From Adineta vaga (lineage: Eukaryota > Rotifera), in NCBI GenBank assembly GCA_021613535.1, contig CP075495.1, forward strand, positions 7,440,001 through 7,504,000: a stretch of DNA of 64,000 nt, given 5' to 3'. This document shows positions 11,111 through 21,362 of this stretch, in pieces; the stretch's first letter is position 1, and each line of letters starts with the position of its first letter. The translations under genes and the position numbers were made by a program. The notes under the pieces were generated by a model that saw only the letters and a program-made list of their open reading frames with translations, was not told the origin of the DNA and searched no databases.

Positions 11111-14100
11111 TAAAAGCAAAAGAATAAAAATACTCGATAGCTCTTTTCTTTACAACTATTAGTAAACGATCCTATTTTAGTTTTCGTTTGTTGATTTATG
11201 TTATAAAAAAAATATCGAGATATGATTTAAATAAAATTAATTGCTTTCAATATCATCTGGTTCTACTGCATTTGATATTACAATAAGGCAGCTAACAAAT
11301 AGGACCCTTTGAAGTCAACATATTTCATGTCTTAGGAATAAATCATTTTCATCTGATCAAAATCTTTTGACTGATTCTGCAATAGTTTCATATACTAAAT
11401 TAAACAAATGAAATTTATATCACGATATTATAGCAGCTTTACTTAGAAACTATTAATATAGAGTGAAGATTAATTTATGGAATAAAACTCATCGATTCAC
11501 ATATAAAGTAAACTGATAGTAATCTAATTTAGAGTCTGTTGTAGACCACATCGTTCATTTTTGAACTTACTTTAATAATAATGTATATACGATTAGGAAT
11601 TATTTCAGTCATTATCACAAGATACTCATCTACTTAATTCATTACAGTGTCGCATCGATCTAGAGGACTCGAATACCTTACTATTTAGAAAATAAAATCA
11701 ATTATATTCAACTAGGTTATGGGCTTTAACTTAAATAGTTATTCTTTGTATATTTCTCGATGTTACCCAATTGTTCAGAAAAATAAGCAGATGGCTATCG
11801 CAGTTGCAAACAGAATGTATATGACTTGTTTTCTGTCTCTTTATCGAATGGTTCTGAAATGTTAACGGGAACATGGAAAAAAGTTGTATTTTAAAGTTAG
11901 AAGGTACTGGATATAAGGATCCAGATAAATTCCTACTTTTTATTCTTTTTTTTGGTGAATTATATACATACATGTCAACTTCTTAAAACATGTACTTCAT
12001 ATTATATCTACTATATTTTTTCTCTACAGCCGTTAATTTCGTAGAAATGATTATAACATTGGGTACGTTTTCGAAATTACTTAACAGTTGGAATGAACAG
12101 AAACAAATGTCTATCATTATTTTAGTCACTTGTTTTAAGACAATACGTATGGATTCGTTCCTTTCAATATATTTAATGTGATTTCAATCGTATCTGATGT
12201 TCGTTCCTTATTAAACGCCAGAAACTGAAGTGGTAGCTGTTTAAAAACCCTAAAACATTTCAACAAAGACCTTTCATTAGCTTAGTATTTAAAAGTTTAC
12301 TTATGATGTCAGATACTGGTCGACTACTGTCGTTTTGAATTATCGTTAGCGTTTTTCGAACTCTTTCGCTAGGATTTAATTTATAATTTGTTGATGAACT
12401 AATAATAACTGCTGTATTTCAATAATCAACATGAATGAACGGTTTTTTGAAAAAGAAATTTGTCAGAAGGAATTCGACTCATTAGATTTATAACTGATGG
12501 TGATGCAAAATGTTTCCTATAAATATATGTGTGTAAGTATAATCTTATCTTGGATATCAATTATTTAAGTTATGCTTTTCAGATACAACATACATGTACA
12601 TAAAACGACGTTGAATTTCATTCTCATTGCTAACAATAGCTAACATTGATCAATCAAAACATGACTTCGCAAAGTCAGATATATGTCCAAAGGACCGACA
12701 AAATTATGAATCGTGTACAAAAATATAGGCATTATCGATATGCTATTAACTTCGGGGAAAATATTTGACAGCTGATCTGAATACATATATTGTCTTGAAC
12801 GTCAGCCGATCAATATAATCTATTGCTACGTATAGTTATATCTCCCTTCATGCTATAGCTGGACAACAAGATTACAGAAGAACAAAGATTTTTGAAAAAG
12901 TCAATCCAAGAAGTCATCATTACTTATATAATATTATGTCGATAATCACACCTCAATCAATCCATCTGATTGATTTTACTGTCGTAAGTTCATGATCTTT
13001 TCTACGTATATTTTTCAATTGTTGTATATGTGAAAATTTAGCCCACTTATTCAACCATATTTATAGTAAAAGTGAAAGGAAGTCTTCAATTTAATGATAT
13101 CAAAATATTCGCATAGACAAAGAAAGTTCTTAACCTTTGCCTCGCATGTAAAAAATGAAGAACTTAGTACAATCGGAATTACATTAATCACGAAGAAACA
13201 ATATCAACCAAATAGAATGTGATTTTTACAATTCAAATTACTGATTGAATTACAAATTTGGACATCGATCGCTAGACTATTAGAATGTCATTCAAATAAG
13301 TAAATTGAGTGTTTATTGTATATGAAATAACATATTCCCACAAACGAAACTGTGAAATTACTTGTCATAGAATCTGTGGGTAAGAACACTTACCAGTCTG
13401 TTTGGTAAATATAAATAACGCTCGTCGAGGGTGACTCTCTTGACACTCGACTGAAGGATTAACTAAACCAAACTTAGTGACTACTTTCGCTGAAAAGATT
13501 TTTGCTTTGAAAATGAATCTTGTATAGATTATGGAATACTTGTTACATATCGATTGATAGACAATCAATAGTTTCTCTAACATACAATTGTTCACTAAGA
13601 ATTATTTTACTTATAGATCGAACTATTTCATAGATTCTCAAGTGTCACGAGTCTCACCTATTGCAATAATGATGGATCTCTTAAATTAATGTCTACTCGT
13701 TCGTCGACCTGTCTATGATTGACCACTCACGGTCACTGGTTTCCACTTACCAATTCAAGATATTCGTCACTAAGAATTCAAACGCGGGAAGAATAACTGA
13801 ACCGATCCAGGATGAATAATCCGACGGTTGGATCCCACAGGATCATGTCGGAAAAACCATCGGATTTTATCGGATCTGACAGGAAGTTGTCGGATGTCGG
13901 AAAGTATCGCAAACCACTGAGATTCTGTTGGACCCTTGAAAATCCGACAACTTGCTATCGGATCCGATGGGATTAGTTTGACCTGGGGAGTTTTAGTGTT
14001 TCCTCAGTAGCTTCTGGTCTTTTATCAATACAATAAGTGAGAGAAATTCAAAAAGGAGAACGATTTCTTGAACACCTACGCGTCGAATGCATCACTGGGT

Positions 14101-14773
14101 GACTCTGTGAAAATTTTTGTCCCACTTGAATTTTACAATGACCTTGATGCATAAGAAGATTCTACCAAAACTTAACCAGTGACCTTTTTGAACACCTTTC
14201 TAAACAAATTTCTCTATTTAGATACACAGTTAGATACTTTGTTTCATGGAGCATTTCGATCTCGAAGTACATGATTCCCAAGGATGTTCTTATAAAGCGG
14301 TTTTTCTGAAATTTGTTTTTCCATTGACGATTATTAGCCCTTTTGACCTTTCAACCACACTCGCTCATCGCTCCACCCTCATCCTCAAGATGAAGAAAGC
14401 ATGGATTCGTAAAAACTTTTTTTCCCACTTAACCCTCCTTTCAGTCGTGGGAACAAATCTTTGATTCAAATAATAAGATTATTGACATTAGCCAAGATAT
14501 TATTTAATGTTTAAAATGATAGTTTATATGAAGAAATACTACTTAGAACGAAGAAATATACAGGCAACATACAATACAATATTTTAAAAGTTTTTCTTCT
14601 TCAGTCTAATTGTAAATATATGTTTGAAAATGAAGATAAGAAGCATGAAAGAAAGAGAAAAAAAGAAGAAAAATTCATCATATCTGTAACACATTCTTCA
14701 CGAACAATGACATAAAGATATTAACGACTATGATTAAATAAATGATGAAAGTCAATAAGATTTTATAGAATAT
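11111..14773. other. Gene-poor region of 3.7 kb
   Basis: No gene could be supported on either strand. Short ORFs at 13365-13595 and 14246-14464 show no recognisable motif. The one structured item is the inverted-repeat element at 13807-13986. Confidence 0.5.
13807..13986. mobile_element. MITE-like element with imperfect terminal inverted repeats
   Basis: The left end CCAGGATGAATAATCCGACG resembles the reverse complement of the right end (CCAGGTCAAACTAATCCCAT), an imperfect match over about 30 bp. The interior is packed with TCGGAT/ATCCGA words in both orientations, for example around 13860-13905 and 13940-13970, whereas the flanks lack them. Length about 180 bp, no coding capacity. Together this suggests a short non-autonomous DNA transposon. 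I could not find a clear target-site duplication, so the exact borders are uncertain. Confidence 0.45.
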
Positions 14774-15058
14774 TTATTTATGTCCATGTAATCGATTCTT
14801 TTCATTATTAGCCATAGCCGTAACAATCTTTCGTGTATCACCACCAGCATCATAACGTTGTGAATTGATTGCAACTTCTACTTTACTACGTTGTTTACCA
14901 CCACTATAAAAAAATTTAAAAGAACATACAATAAAAATGAATCTAATTAGAAAATTTGATTTACCTTCCAGCATGAAAATACTTTTCATATTGTTCATAA
15001 GTATCTTCAGCATTTTGTTCAGCTATTTCACTAGCTGAAATCGAGTTCATTGTTGCCA
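14774..15058 (-). CDS. Small protein of about 75 aa, function unknown
   Basis: Two exons join cleanly. Exon 1 starts at ATG 15058 with MATMNSISASEIAEQNAEDT, and exon 2 continues through a Gly-Gly-Lys-Gln-Arg segment to end NNEKNRLHGHK and a TAA at 14774. The intron (about 14907-14966) has a GTAAAT donor and a TATAG acceptor. The product is hydrophilic, without a signal peptide or membrane segment, and has a Tyr/Glu/Gln-rich patch (EDTYEQYEKYF). A TTTCTAG acceptor-like site lies about 15 bp upstream of the ATG. I do not recognise the family. It is divergent from the gene starting at 15549. Confidence 0.6.
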
Positions 15059-15548
15059 TTAATAAATTATCTAGAAATAGAGACATATACATTTATTTGA
15101 GTTAAATCAGAAGTACGCATTAGAAATAGACGCAATATCGAATGATATTACAGCCCTCGATAGAAACGAACGCAAAAAAAGACATTAGTCGTTAGTCTGT
15201 ATTTTTATCGTCGTCATTTCTATCAACTATAGAAGAGAGCAGCTGCGCTACTTTAAACTATTTCGGTTACTGATGTTAGTAGCGGTTGTAGCGATCGTAT
15301 ATAGGATGTCGCTTTTGATAGAAGTAGAAGAAGAAAAAGAAGAACGACGACGACCAGCATAAAATTAACTCACAAAAGAAATAGATACGTGTGGTCTAGA
15401 ATAAAAATTATAACTTATAATTTACATAAGATTCTATTTTAGTATGACAATTGTATTCGCTGTAGGTTTGTTTTTAAAGTGTCTTATTGCAATCACTGAG
15501 TTTTCTTATATCTATTCCAATTATTGAAACGCGCTCAGACTATTAAAA
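15059..15548. promoter_or_regulatory. Likely bidirectional promoter region
   Basis: A 490-bp gap between two divergently transcribed genes. No specific element was recognised; the promoter role is inferred from gene orientation. Confidence 0.35.
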
Positions 15549-17518
15549 ATGAATTTTACAGTAGAATTGAAATCACTCACATTTAATCAAACATCACAGT
15601 TTCGTGAATTAGTTCAGCACATCCGTCGATGTATTCATCATCGTGCACAAACAAAAGAACAACAACATTATATGAAAATTTATTCTATAACTCATTATGT
15701 TGAACAACTCAGACGAGTTATGAATGAAAATCCATTACTAACTCGTGCACTCTTCAGATTCTATAACATCATAAAAAAGTTTTCCATATCAAATAATCGT
15801 ATGAATTTATATTTCATTGATTTAAATGACTATTTTCTTCTGTTATTGAAATGAAAAGGATTCTCTTCAACAATTGTTTTCGATCAGACAGATTCGAAAC
15901 TTAGTTTAGATGAAAAGACATCAGTTGATAATCTATATACAATTGAGCATGATACGGATCTGAAATCTGATCTATCAAAAATCAGTTTAACATTTTCTCA
16001 ATCAAATGAAGAAATTCATTTACGACCAACAAAATCGACTACTCACTATATTCAACCAACGAATATTTCTGAAGAAACAAGTGGCTTATTAACAAAAGCA
16101 ACTTTGGCTGCAATTGATAAGGTTTTCTAAGAGAATGATTTCTTCTAGCAAGAATATACCAACGAAAAAACATATTGTTATTCAAGGCAACACATCAACG
16201 TTCGTCGCGTGATATTCAAATTCTTGAACATCTACTAAATCATTGTGAAAGTTTTCGATATTTACCCACCCATGTTCGATATTATGCTGGTTAGTTAAAA
16301 TAGAATTTACTATCAATAAATTGATTTGAATATCAGCTCGTTCACTTCTACTTTTTACTTATCCATCAAATACGATTGTCACTCGTCAAAACTGTCCATC
16401 GTTTTTTGTTTATATAATTGTATCTGGTATTATTCCACTATTTTTCTCTTCAAATCTCTCTCTCTCTCTCTCTTTACAGGTCAATGTAAACTATTACTCG
16501 AAACTCAAGAAACAGCAATATTTGGTGATGAATTGAATATTGGTGATGTTTATGGTGATGATAATCTTGAGCATCATCTGAATGGATTGATTACCAATGA
16601 AACCACTCATTGCAAGTTCGTAATTTTTTCTCGAAGAGATATTCGAGTATGTTAGAAAGATTGATTTTCTAATATTGTTACCATTGAACAATACAAGGCA
16701 TATGACAATTCTTTATCTGATATGATGAAACAATCACTATTAGAACAACTTCGAGCACAATCGACATTTATTGCTCTTCACTGGCGAGATGACATCTTCG
16801 AATATTTTGTATTTTCTTGCTTTAAATTCTTTCAAATACATAAATAATTGTTTTCTTTGTAGTTAAAATGGTCGAAATATAAACAGTATTTAGCTGATGA
16901 AATAATCTATGGCAATGAAAAATATCAACATGATAATCTTTATTTTATTTTGCATGGTCAAATATCGTTTATATGTTTATTAGATTTTCCATTGATGGTA
17001 ATTGAACATCCTCAATTGAGTGAACTTTATCAAACATGGAATCATTCCGAACATAAAATGGAATCAAAAGCAAGAATTCACAAAGCTACAAAAGGTAAAA
17101 CAGCATGGCGTTTCTTGGATATTTTTAATCTTTCAAATGGACATTATTTTGGATTTGAATCAACAACAACGCATGCATGGTATCTTGCTCGAACTATTGT
17201 CGATATTATTTCCAGTAAGATTTCATCTTTTTCATTGTTTTTTCTTGTACTTCTCCTTTCTTTTAAGTTCCAAAAATTCGTTTTAAAGAACTGGGTCATT
17301 TTGCTCCCATGATATTCGAAAAACTTCGTGTAGATTTTCTTGATATTTATCCCAACGAAAATTTCATTCGTAATTCTTTTATAAAATATCTTCGTACAAA
17401 CAAATCAAATGAAAATGAACTATTAACAATGAAATTTAGTAATCAAAAGCAACGAATAGTAAGAAATAATGATAATAATATAAAGTGGATTCCTGAACAA
17501 AATCTTCTCAGTATGTAA
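15549..17518 (+). CDS. Cyclic-nucleotide-binding-domain protein (CNBD2-like)
   Basis: Exons assemble in phase from ATG 15549. After a basic N-terminal region, one exon gives RSSRDIQILEHLLNHCESFR, the helical lead-in seen in CNBD proteins (R-x-x-x-D-I-x-x-L, then F-x-x-L-P). The next exons give ARSLLLFTYPSNTIVTRQN and SFFVYIIVSG, the beta-roll core of a cyclic-nucleotide-binding fold, then a GDVYGDDN segment. The C-terminal part (about 16865-17518) has a conserved-looking block (FLDIFNLSNGHYFG) and ends with SM and a TAA. The phosphate-binding cassette Arg is not obvious, so nucleotide binding is uncertain. The family is known for CNBD2, implicated in sperm function; here the role is unknown. 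It converges with the oxidoreductase gene at 17602 with 83 bp between stops. Confidence 0.6.
16454..16474 (+). repeat. (TC)n tract forming an intron polypyrimidine tract
   Basis: A run of CT dinucleotides directly before the TTTACAG acceptor of a CNBD2-like exon. Confidence 0.7.
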
Positions 17519-17601
17519 AAATAAATATTCTTTAATTATCACATAAGCATATTTTCAAATAGATCAGTATAAAGAAAAACTTCATCTATCAAAAATAGAA
17601 T

Positions 17602-18802
17602 TTAAATCTTTGTTCCACGAACAACCAATCCAGCTTTCCGATAGATCTCATCAATGATTTTCATATTATGTATACCACTTGTTCCAGTTGTATACGCAAT
17701 TTCATATGCTTTATCAATCGAATCTTCCTTTTCAAAACATCTGATTGCTTCTATACATGCTCTCAATTGATAATAATAAGTTGATTGATTATCAGCATAG
17801 TTTTTTATTGTACGAGTTTGTCCATTATCTCGTTGGCGTATTGTTAAATAGTGATAAAATACTGGTGCAATCAGATATGCAATTGTAATTGTAGCACGTT
17901 CGCATTCGATAATGATTTGTTGTTTAAAAAATGACCAATCATTAGTAAATTCATTATGTATATTACATTGAATGCCATCTAATTTAAATTCGCTTCTCAT
18001 ACCATGATCAATTTGAGGATTAGTGGATGAAACTCGTAGAGGTTCTGCCTTTTGTATTTCAAATGAACCTTCATTTTGTTCAGTACGATTGTTATACGTA
18101 TTAACAATAAATCGACACATCGAAACCAAATAACAACCAATATCCATTTGAGCACCACCACCGAGCGAATATTGAAAACGAATATCATCATTTTTAAAGA
18201 ATCTTGCTGGAACAAGAAAAACACCGGTAATATTTTGAATAGCACCGATTTCATCTCTTTTGTAAGAATATCTTTCAGTGTTTCCGACAAAACGGATGAT
18301 ATCTATAATGAAAAGCTTCGACTAATAGACGATTTTGTCTTTTAGCTTCTTCAACCATTTCACGAACTTCTTCAGCATTATTTGCTAACGGTTTTTCGCA
18401 AAGAACATGTTTACCTAATCGTAAAGCTTTCATTGTCCATTCATAATGTAAACCATTCGGTAAAGGATTATAGATCATAGTAATATCGGGATCAGCTAAT
18501 AATTGATCATAGTTATCATAAACCTTAAGAAGAAGAAATGTTTGTTTTTTTGAGAAAGAATCGAACGTTCGAACTTTTACTTTGGGTATGTAATGTTTTC
18601 GGGCAAAAGCTTCTGCCTTTTGTCGATCTCTAGCAGCAATTCCATAAATCAAAACATTAGGTAATTTACTGGCGGGATTAAGTAATGCCATGTTACAAAT
18701 ATTGGCTGCACCAAGTATACCGATTATTAAAGCATCAGCTTGCTTGTGTAATTGTTTTGTATCACCACTAAAATGTGTCCATAGACGATTTAAAAGAGCC
18801 AT
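17602..18802 (-). CDS. Gfo/Idh/MocA-family oxidoreductase (dihydrodiol dehydrogenase-like), with frame breaks
   Basis: Likely an NAD(P)-dependent sugar or trans-dihydrodiol dehydrogenase. The N-terminus from ATG 18802 has the nucleotide-binding loop IGILGAANI, then PLPNGLHYEWTMKAL and the family signature EKPLANNAEEV. An intron splits PK|VYDNYDQLL (about 18530-18583). The C-terminal half (17602 to about 18270) has GGGAQMDIGCYLVS, the typical substrate-domain motif, and ends GTKI with TAA. Between HYRYHPF (about 18290) and EIGAIQNI (about 18250) the reading frame changes twice, each consistent with one missing base; the middle frame reads SETLKDILTKE, which fits the family. Possible explanations: assembly indels, a pseudogene, or an unusually short 37-nt intron that deletes this helix. 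It is the downstream partner of the 5-phosphatase gene, 35 bp away. Confidence 0.75.
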
Positions 18803-18837
18803 TGAATAATCTAAAAGAAATGAGAAGAAGTATGTTG
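18803..18837 (-). promoter_or_regulatory. Intercistronic spacer with trans-splice-acceptor-like site
   Basis: Read on the minus strand, the 35 bases between the TAA of the phosphatase gene and the ATG of the oxidoreductase gene contain CTTCTTCTCATTTCTTTTAG, a pyrimidine tract with a terminal AG, 8 bases before the ATG. There is no room for an independent promoter. This is the arrangement of polycistronic units resolved by spliced-leader trans-splicing, which is known in bdelloid rotifers. Use of the site is inferred. Confidence 0.6.
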
Positions 18838-19797
18838 TTAACGAATTAAACGTGATAAAGAAAATAATTTCGCAATCGGTCGATGATCACTAAAACGTAT
18901 CATCGATGTTGTCCAATAATCGATAGGTTCGATTCGACATTGATGATTTCGATATAGAATTCTATCTGTCCATGAAGAACGACGTAATGAATTATATGTA
19001 TCAGAATTTAGTTTATATTTATATGTTGGTGGAAATTTAATTGATAATTCAGAATAAGTTTTTAAGATATTCGTTTTTTCTTTTAATTCTTCTTTGTTGT
19101 CTTCAGTTTGACGATAATTTAAATCACCAAAAAGAAATAATCCATTATGTTCATTGATATTCCATTGCAGATTTTTATTTGAAGATTTGAATAACATACG
19201 TTGATGAATTGCGGAATATTGTTCATTTCTTAATTGAAAAGCTCGAAGATTTTCACCAGCTGATAAATGACAATTTAAAAAACAAAGAGATGTTCGATCG
19301 AATTCAAATCGAATACCAACACTTCCTTTATTTCCATAAATATTCATAAAACCCTGAAAAACAATTTTTTATTTAGTTTTTCTATGAAAGTGAGAAGTAC
19401 AAACGAACTGTTGGAACTTTTGAAGATGCAATAGATGAACATTGATCGAAATATGTTGAATGAACATAGATGAAAAGAATTATTCCTATATGAATAGATT
19501 TATAAATTATTAGAAAATAGTTAAGGATTTACCATTTAATCGAACATGAGATAGTAATCGATAATTTGGTAGAGTTTTTTCAATTAATTCTATCCATTGA
19601 TATTCAGACTTTTGTTGATTCGTTGTAAAAGCTAAAGGTAATTCCTGAAGACCGATCGCAATGATTTGAGGAGTAATATGTGGATAGATTAACCATGAAG
19701 AAAGATTGATATCTGAAGGTGGATAGAGTTTATGAGTATTGAATGATCCAATTAAAATTGATAGATCTGAAGAAACCTTGGATTTTGTCGCTGTCAT
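18838..19797 (-). CDS. Inositol polyphosphate 5-phosphatase (IPPc domain)
   Basis: Removes the 5-phosphate from inositol phosphates or phosphoinositides. Three exons: the first (from ATG 19797, MTATKSKVSSDLS) gives ILIGSFNTHK and IIAIGLQELPL, the Mg-binding Asn and Glu region. The second (about 19430-19490) gives IILFIYVHSTYF. The third (18838-19347) gives IYGNKGSVGIRF, FLNCHLSAG, the family motif FLFGDLNYR, FPPTYKY, the second signature SSWTDRILY and FSDHRPI. The order and spacing are those of the catalytic domain alone, with no SH2, SAC or OCRL-type extension, so the enzyme is compact (about 265 aa). An in-frame ATG lies upstream at 19884, but an acceptor-like CAG at about 19823 favours 19797. 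First gene of the likely two-gene unit with the oxidoreductase. Confidence 0.88.
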
Positions 19798-20305
19798 TGT
19801 GTATAATAATAATAAACCTGCTTGATAAAAAAAAGAAAAGAAAGAAAAGTCTTTTTTTTCGTTCTGCTGCTTTGAATCATACATTATAGATGAATCATTG
19901 ATGTTAAGTTTTAGTAGAAAGCCTAGTAAAGACAGAATACGACAATATTTGCTTGAAAATCTAGTGACTATGGAATCTTGAAAAAGGACAGATAATTTAT
20001 TCGTACATTTACTTGAAATATAAAAATTGATTTATATATCTATATACTAAGAAATTTATTAAAAGTTTGAGTAATTATATAGATTATGAAGTTTCGCGAT
20101 GTTCATATTTATATTGAAAATAACACGATGACATTAGCATTTTTATGTAAAACGCAATGTCATTCTCCTCACATACGATAGGTACAATAAATAAAGAACA
20201 TTACTCATAGAAAAGTATATAAAGCACGCGTTTCTAGTACATAACCATCCAATTTTCTGTACGTAAAATACACTTCTTATTTCTATCGTCGATTTTATGT
20301 AAAAA
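19798..20305. promoter_or_regulatory. Likely bidirectional promoter region
   Basis: A 0.5-kb gap between the divergent 5-phosphatase unit and the alcohol-dehydrogenase-like gene. A TATATAAA-like stretch near 20216 (AGTATATAAAGC) could serve the plus-strand gene. The rest shows nothing recognisable. Confidence 0.4.
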
Positions 20306-21362
20306 ATGTCTAATCAAGAATACAAATTATCCGATGGTTCAGGATTTGATTCTCTTAAATTACACAAATCATCAACGATTCCTCAGCCGAATTCAGGTGA
20401 AGTTCAAATTAAATTTCATGCCTGTTCTCTTAACTATCGAGATTTACTCATCACCAAAGGATTATATCCATTATCATTGAAAGCAAATGTTGTACCATTA
20501 TCCGATGGAGCAGGTGAAATTGTAGCTGTGGGTGAAGGTGTTACACATTTGAAAATTGGTGATCGTGTTTCACCTAATTTTACTCTAGATCATATTAGAG
20601 GACAACTACCAGAAGGTGCATTTGCATCTACTCTTGGAGGTGGACATGATGGTTGTCTTCGTCAATATGGCACTTTTCGAGCTCTTAGTTGTGTGAAAAT
20701 TCCAAGTACACTTTCATACGAAGAAGCAGCAACGTTATCTTGTGCTGCTCTAACCGCTTGGAATGCTTTATACGGAATATCTGATAAAGCATTAAAACCT
20801 GGTCAAACTGTTCTTGTTCAAGGCACTGGTGGTGTAAGTCTTTTTGGTGCACAATTTGCATTAGCAGCTGGTGCAAAAGTAATTCTGACTTCATCATCTA
20901 ATAAAAAAATTGCTACTATTAAAAAAACATTTTGAAGAAAAGAATATTATGACAATTAATTATTCAGAATTTCCTGAATGGAGTACAAAAGCGAAAGAAT
21001 TAACCAATGGACGAGGTGTTGATCATATTCTCGAAGTTGGCGGTCAGAATACATTAAAACAATCAATTGAAGCACTTGCATTAGGTGGTTCTATTCATGT
21101 TATTGGATTTCTTGGTCATGGTAATGGTCCGGAAATGAGTGCATCCGAATTAGCTAGAAATACACTATATAAAAATGCTTGTATTCGTGGAGTTCTCATT
21201 GGTAGTGTTGAACAATTCAAGGCAATGAATAGTGCTATTGAAGCAAATAATATAAAACCAATTATTGATAAAGTCTTTCAATTTGAAGATGTCAAAAGTG
21301 CTTATGAATATCAATGGTCACAACAACATATCGGAAAAGTTGTGATTCAAATACCACAATAA
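20306..21362 (+). CDS. Zinc-type alcohol dehydrogenase / quinone oxidoreductase-like, intronless, one frameshift
   Basis: Medium-chain dehydrogenase/reductase. The N-terminal GroES-like domain shows VQIKFHACSLNYRDLLITKG, then VPLSDGAGEIVAVGEGV and IGDRVSPNF; the nucleotide-binding domain shows VLVQGTGGVSLFGAQFALA. The C-terminal part has HILEVGGQNTLKQSIEAL and VIGFLG. The catalytic zinc cysteine is replaced in the N-Y-R-D motif, as in the group of fungal and bacterial 'zinc-type ADH-like' enzymes. The frame breaks at a run of seven A (20921-20927); with six A it would continue into the second half, giving about 351 aa. No introns occur in 1.06 kb, unlike nearly all neighbours, which together with the fungal/bacterial style suggests horizontal acquisition. 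The frameshift may be an assembly error or an inactivating lesion. Confidence 0.85.

Noticed and set aside
13365-13595. 76-codon minus-strand ORF in the gene-poor region
   Set aside because: No recognisable domain, no splice partners.
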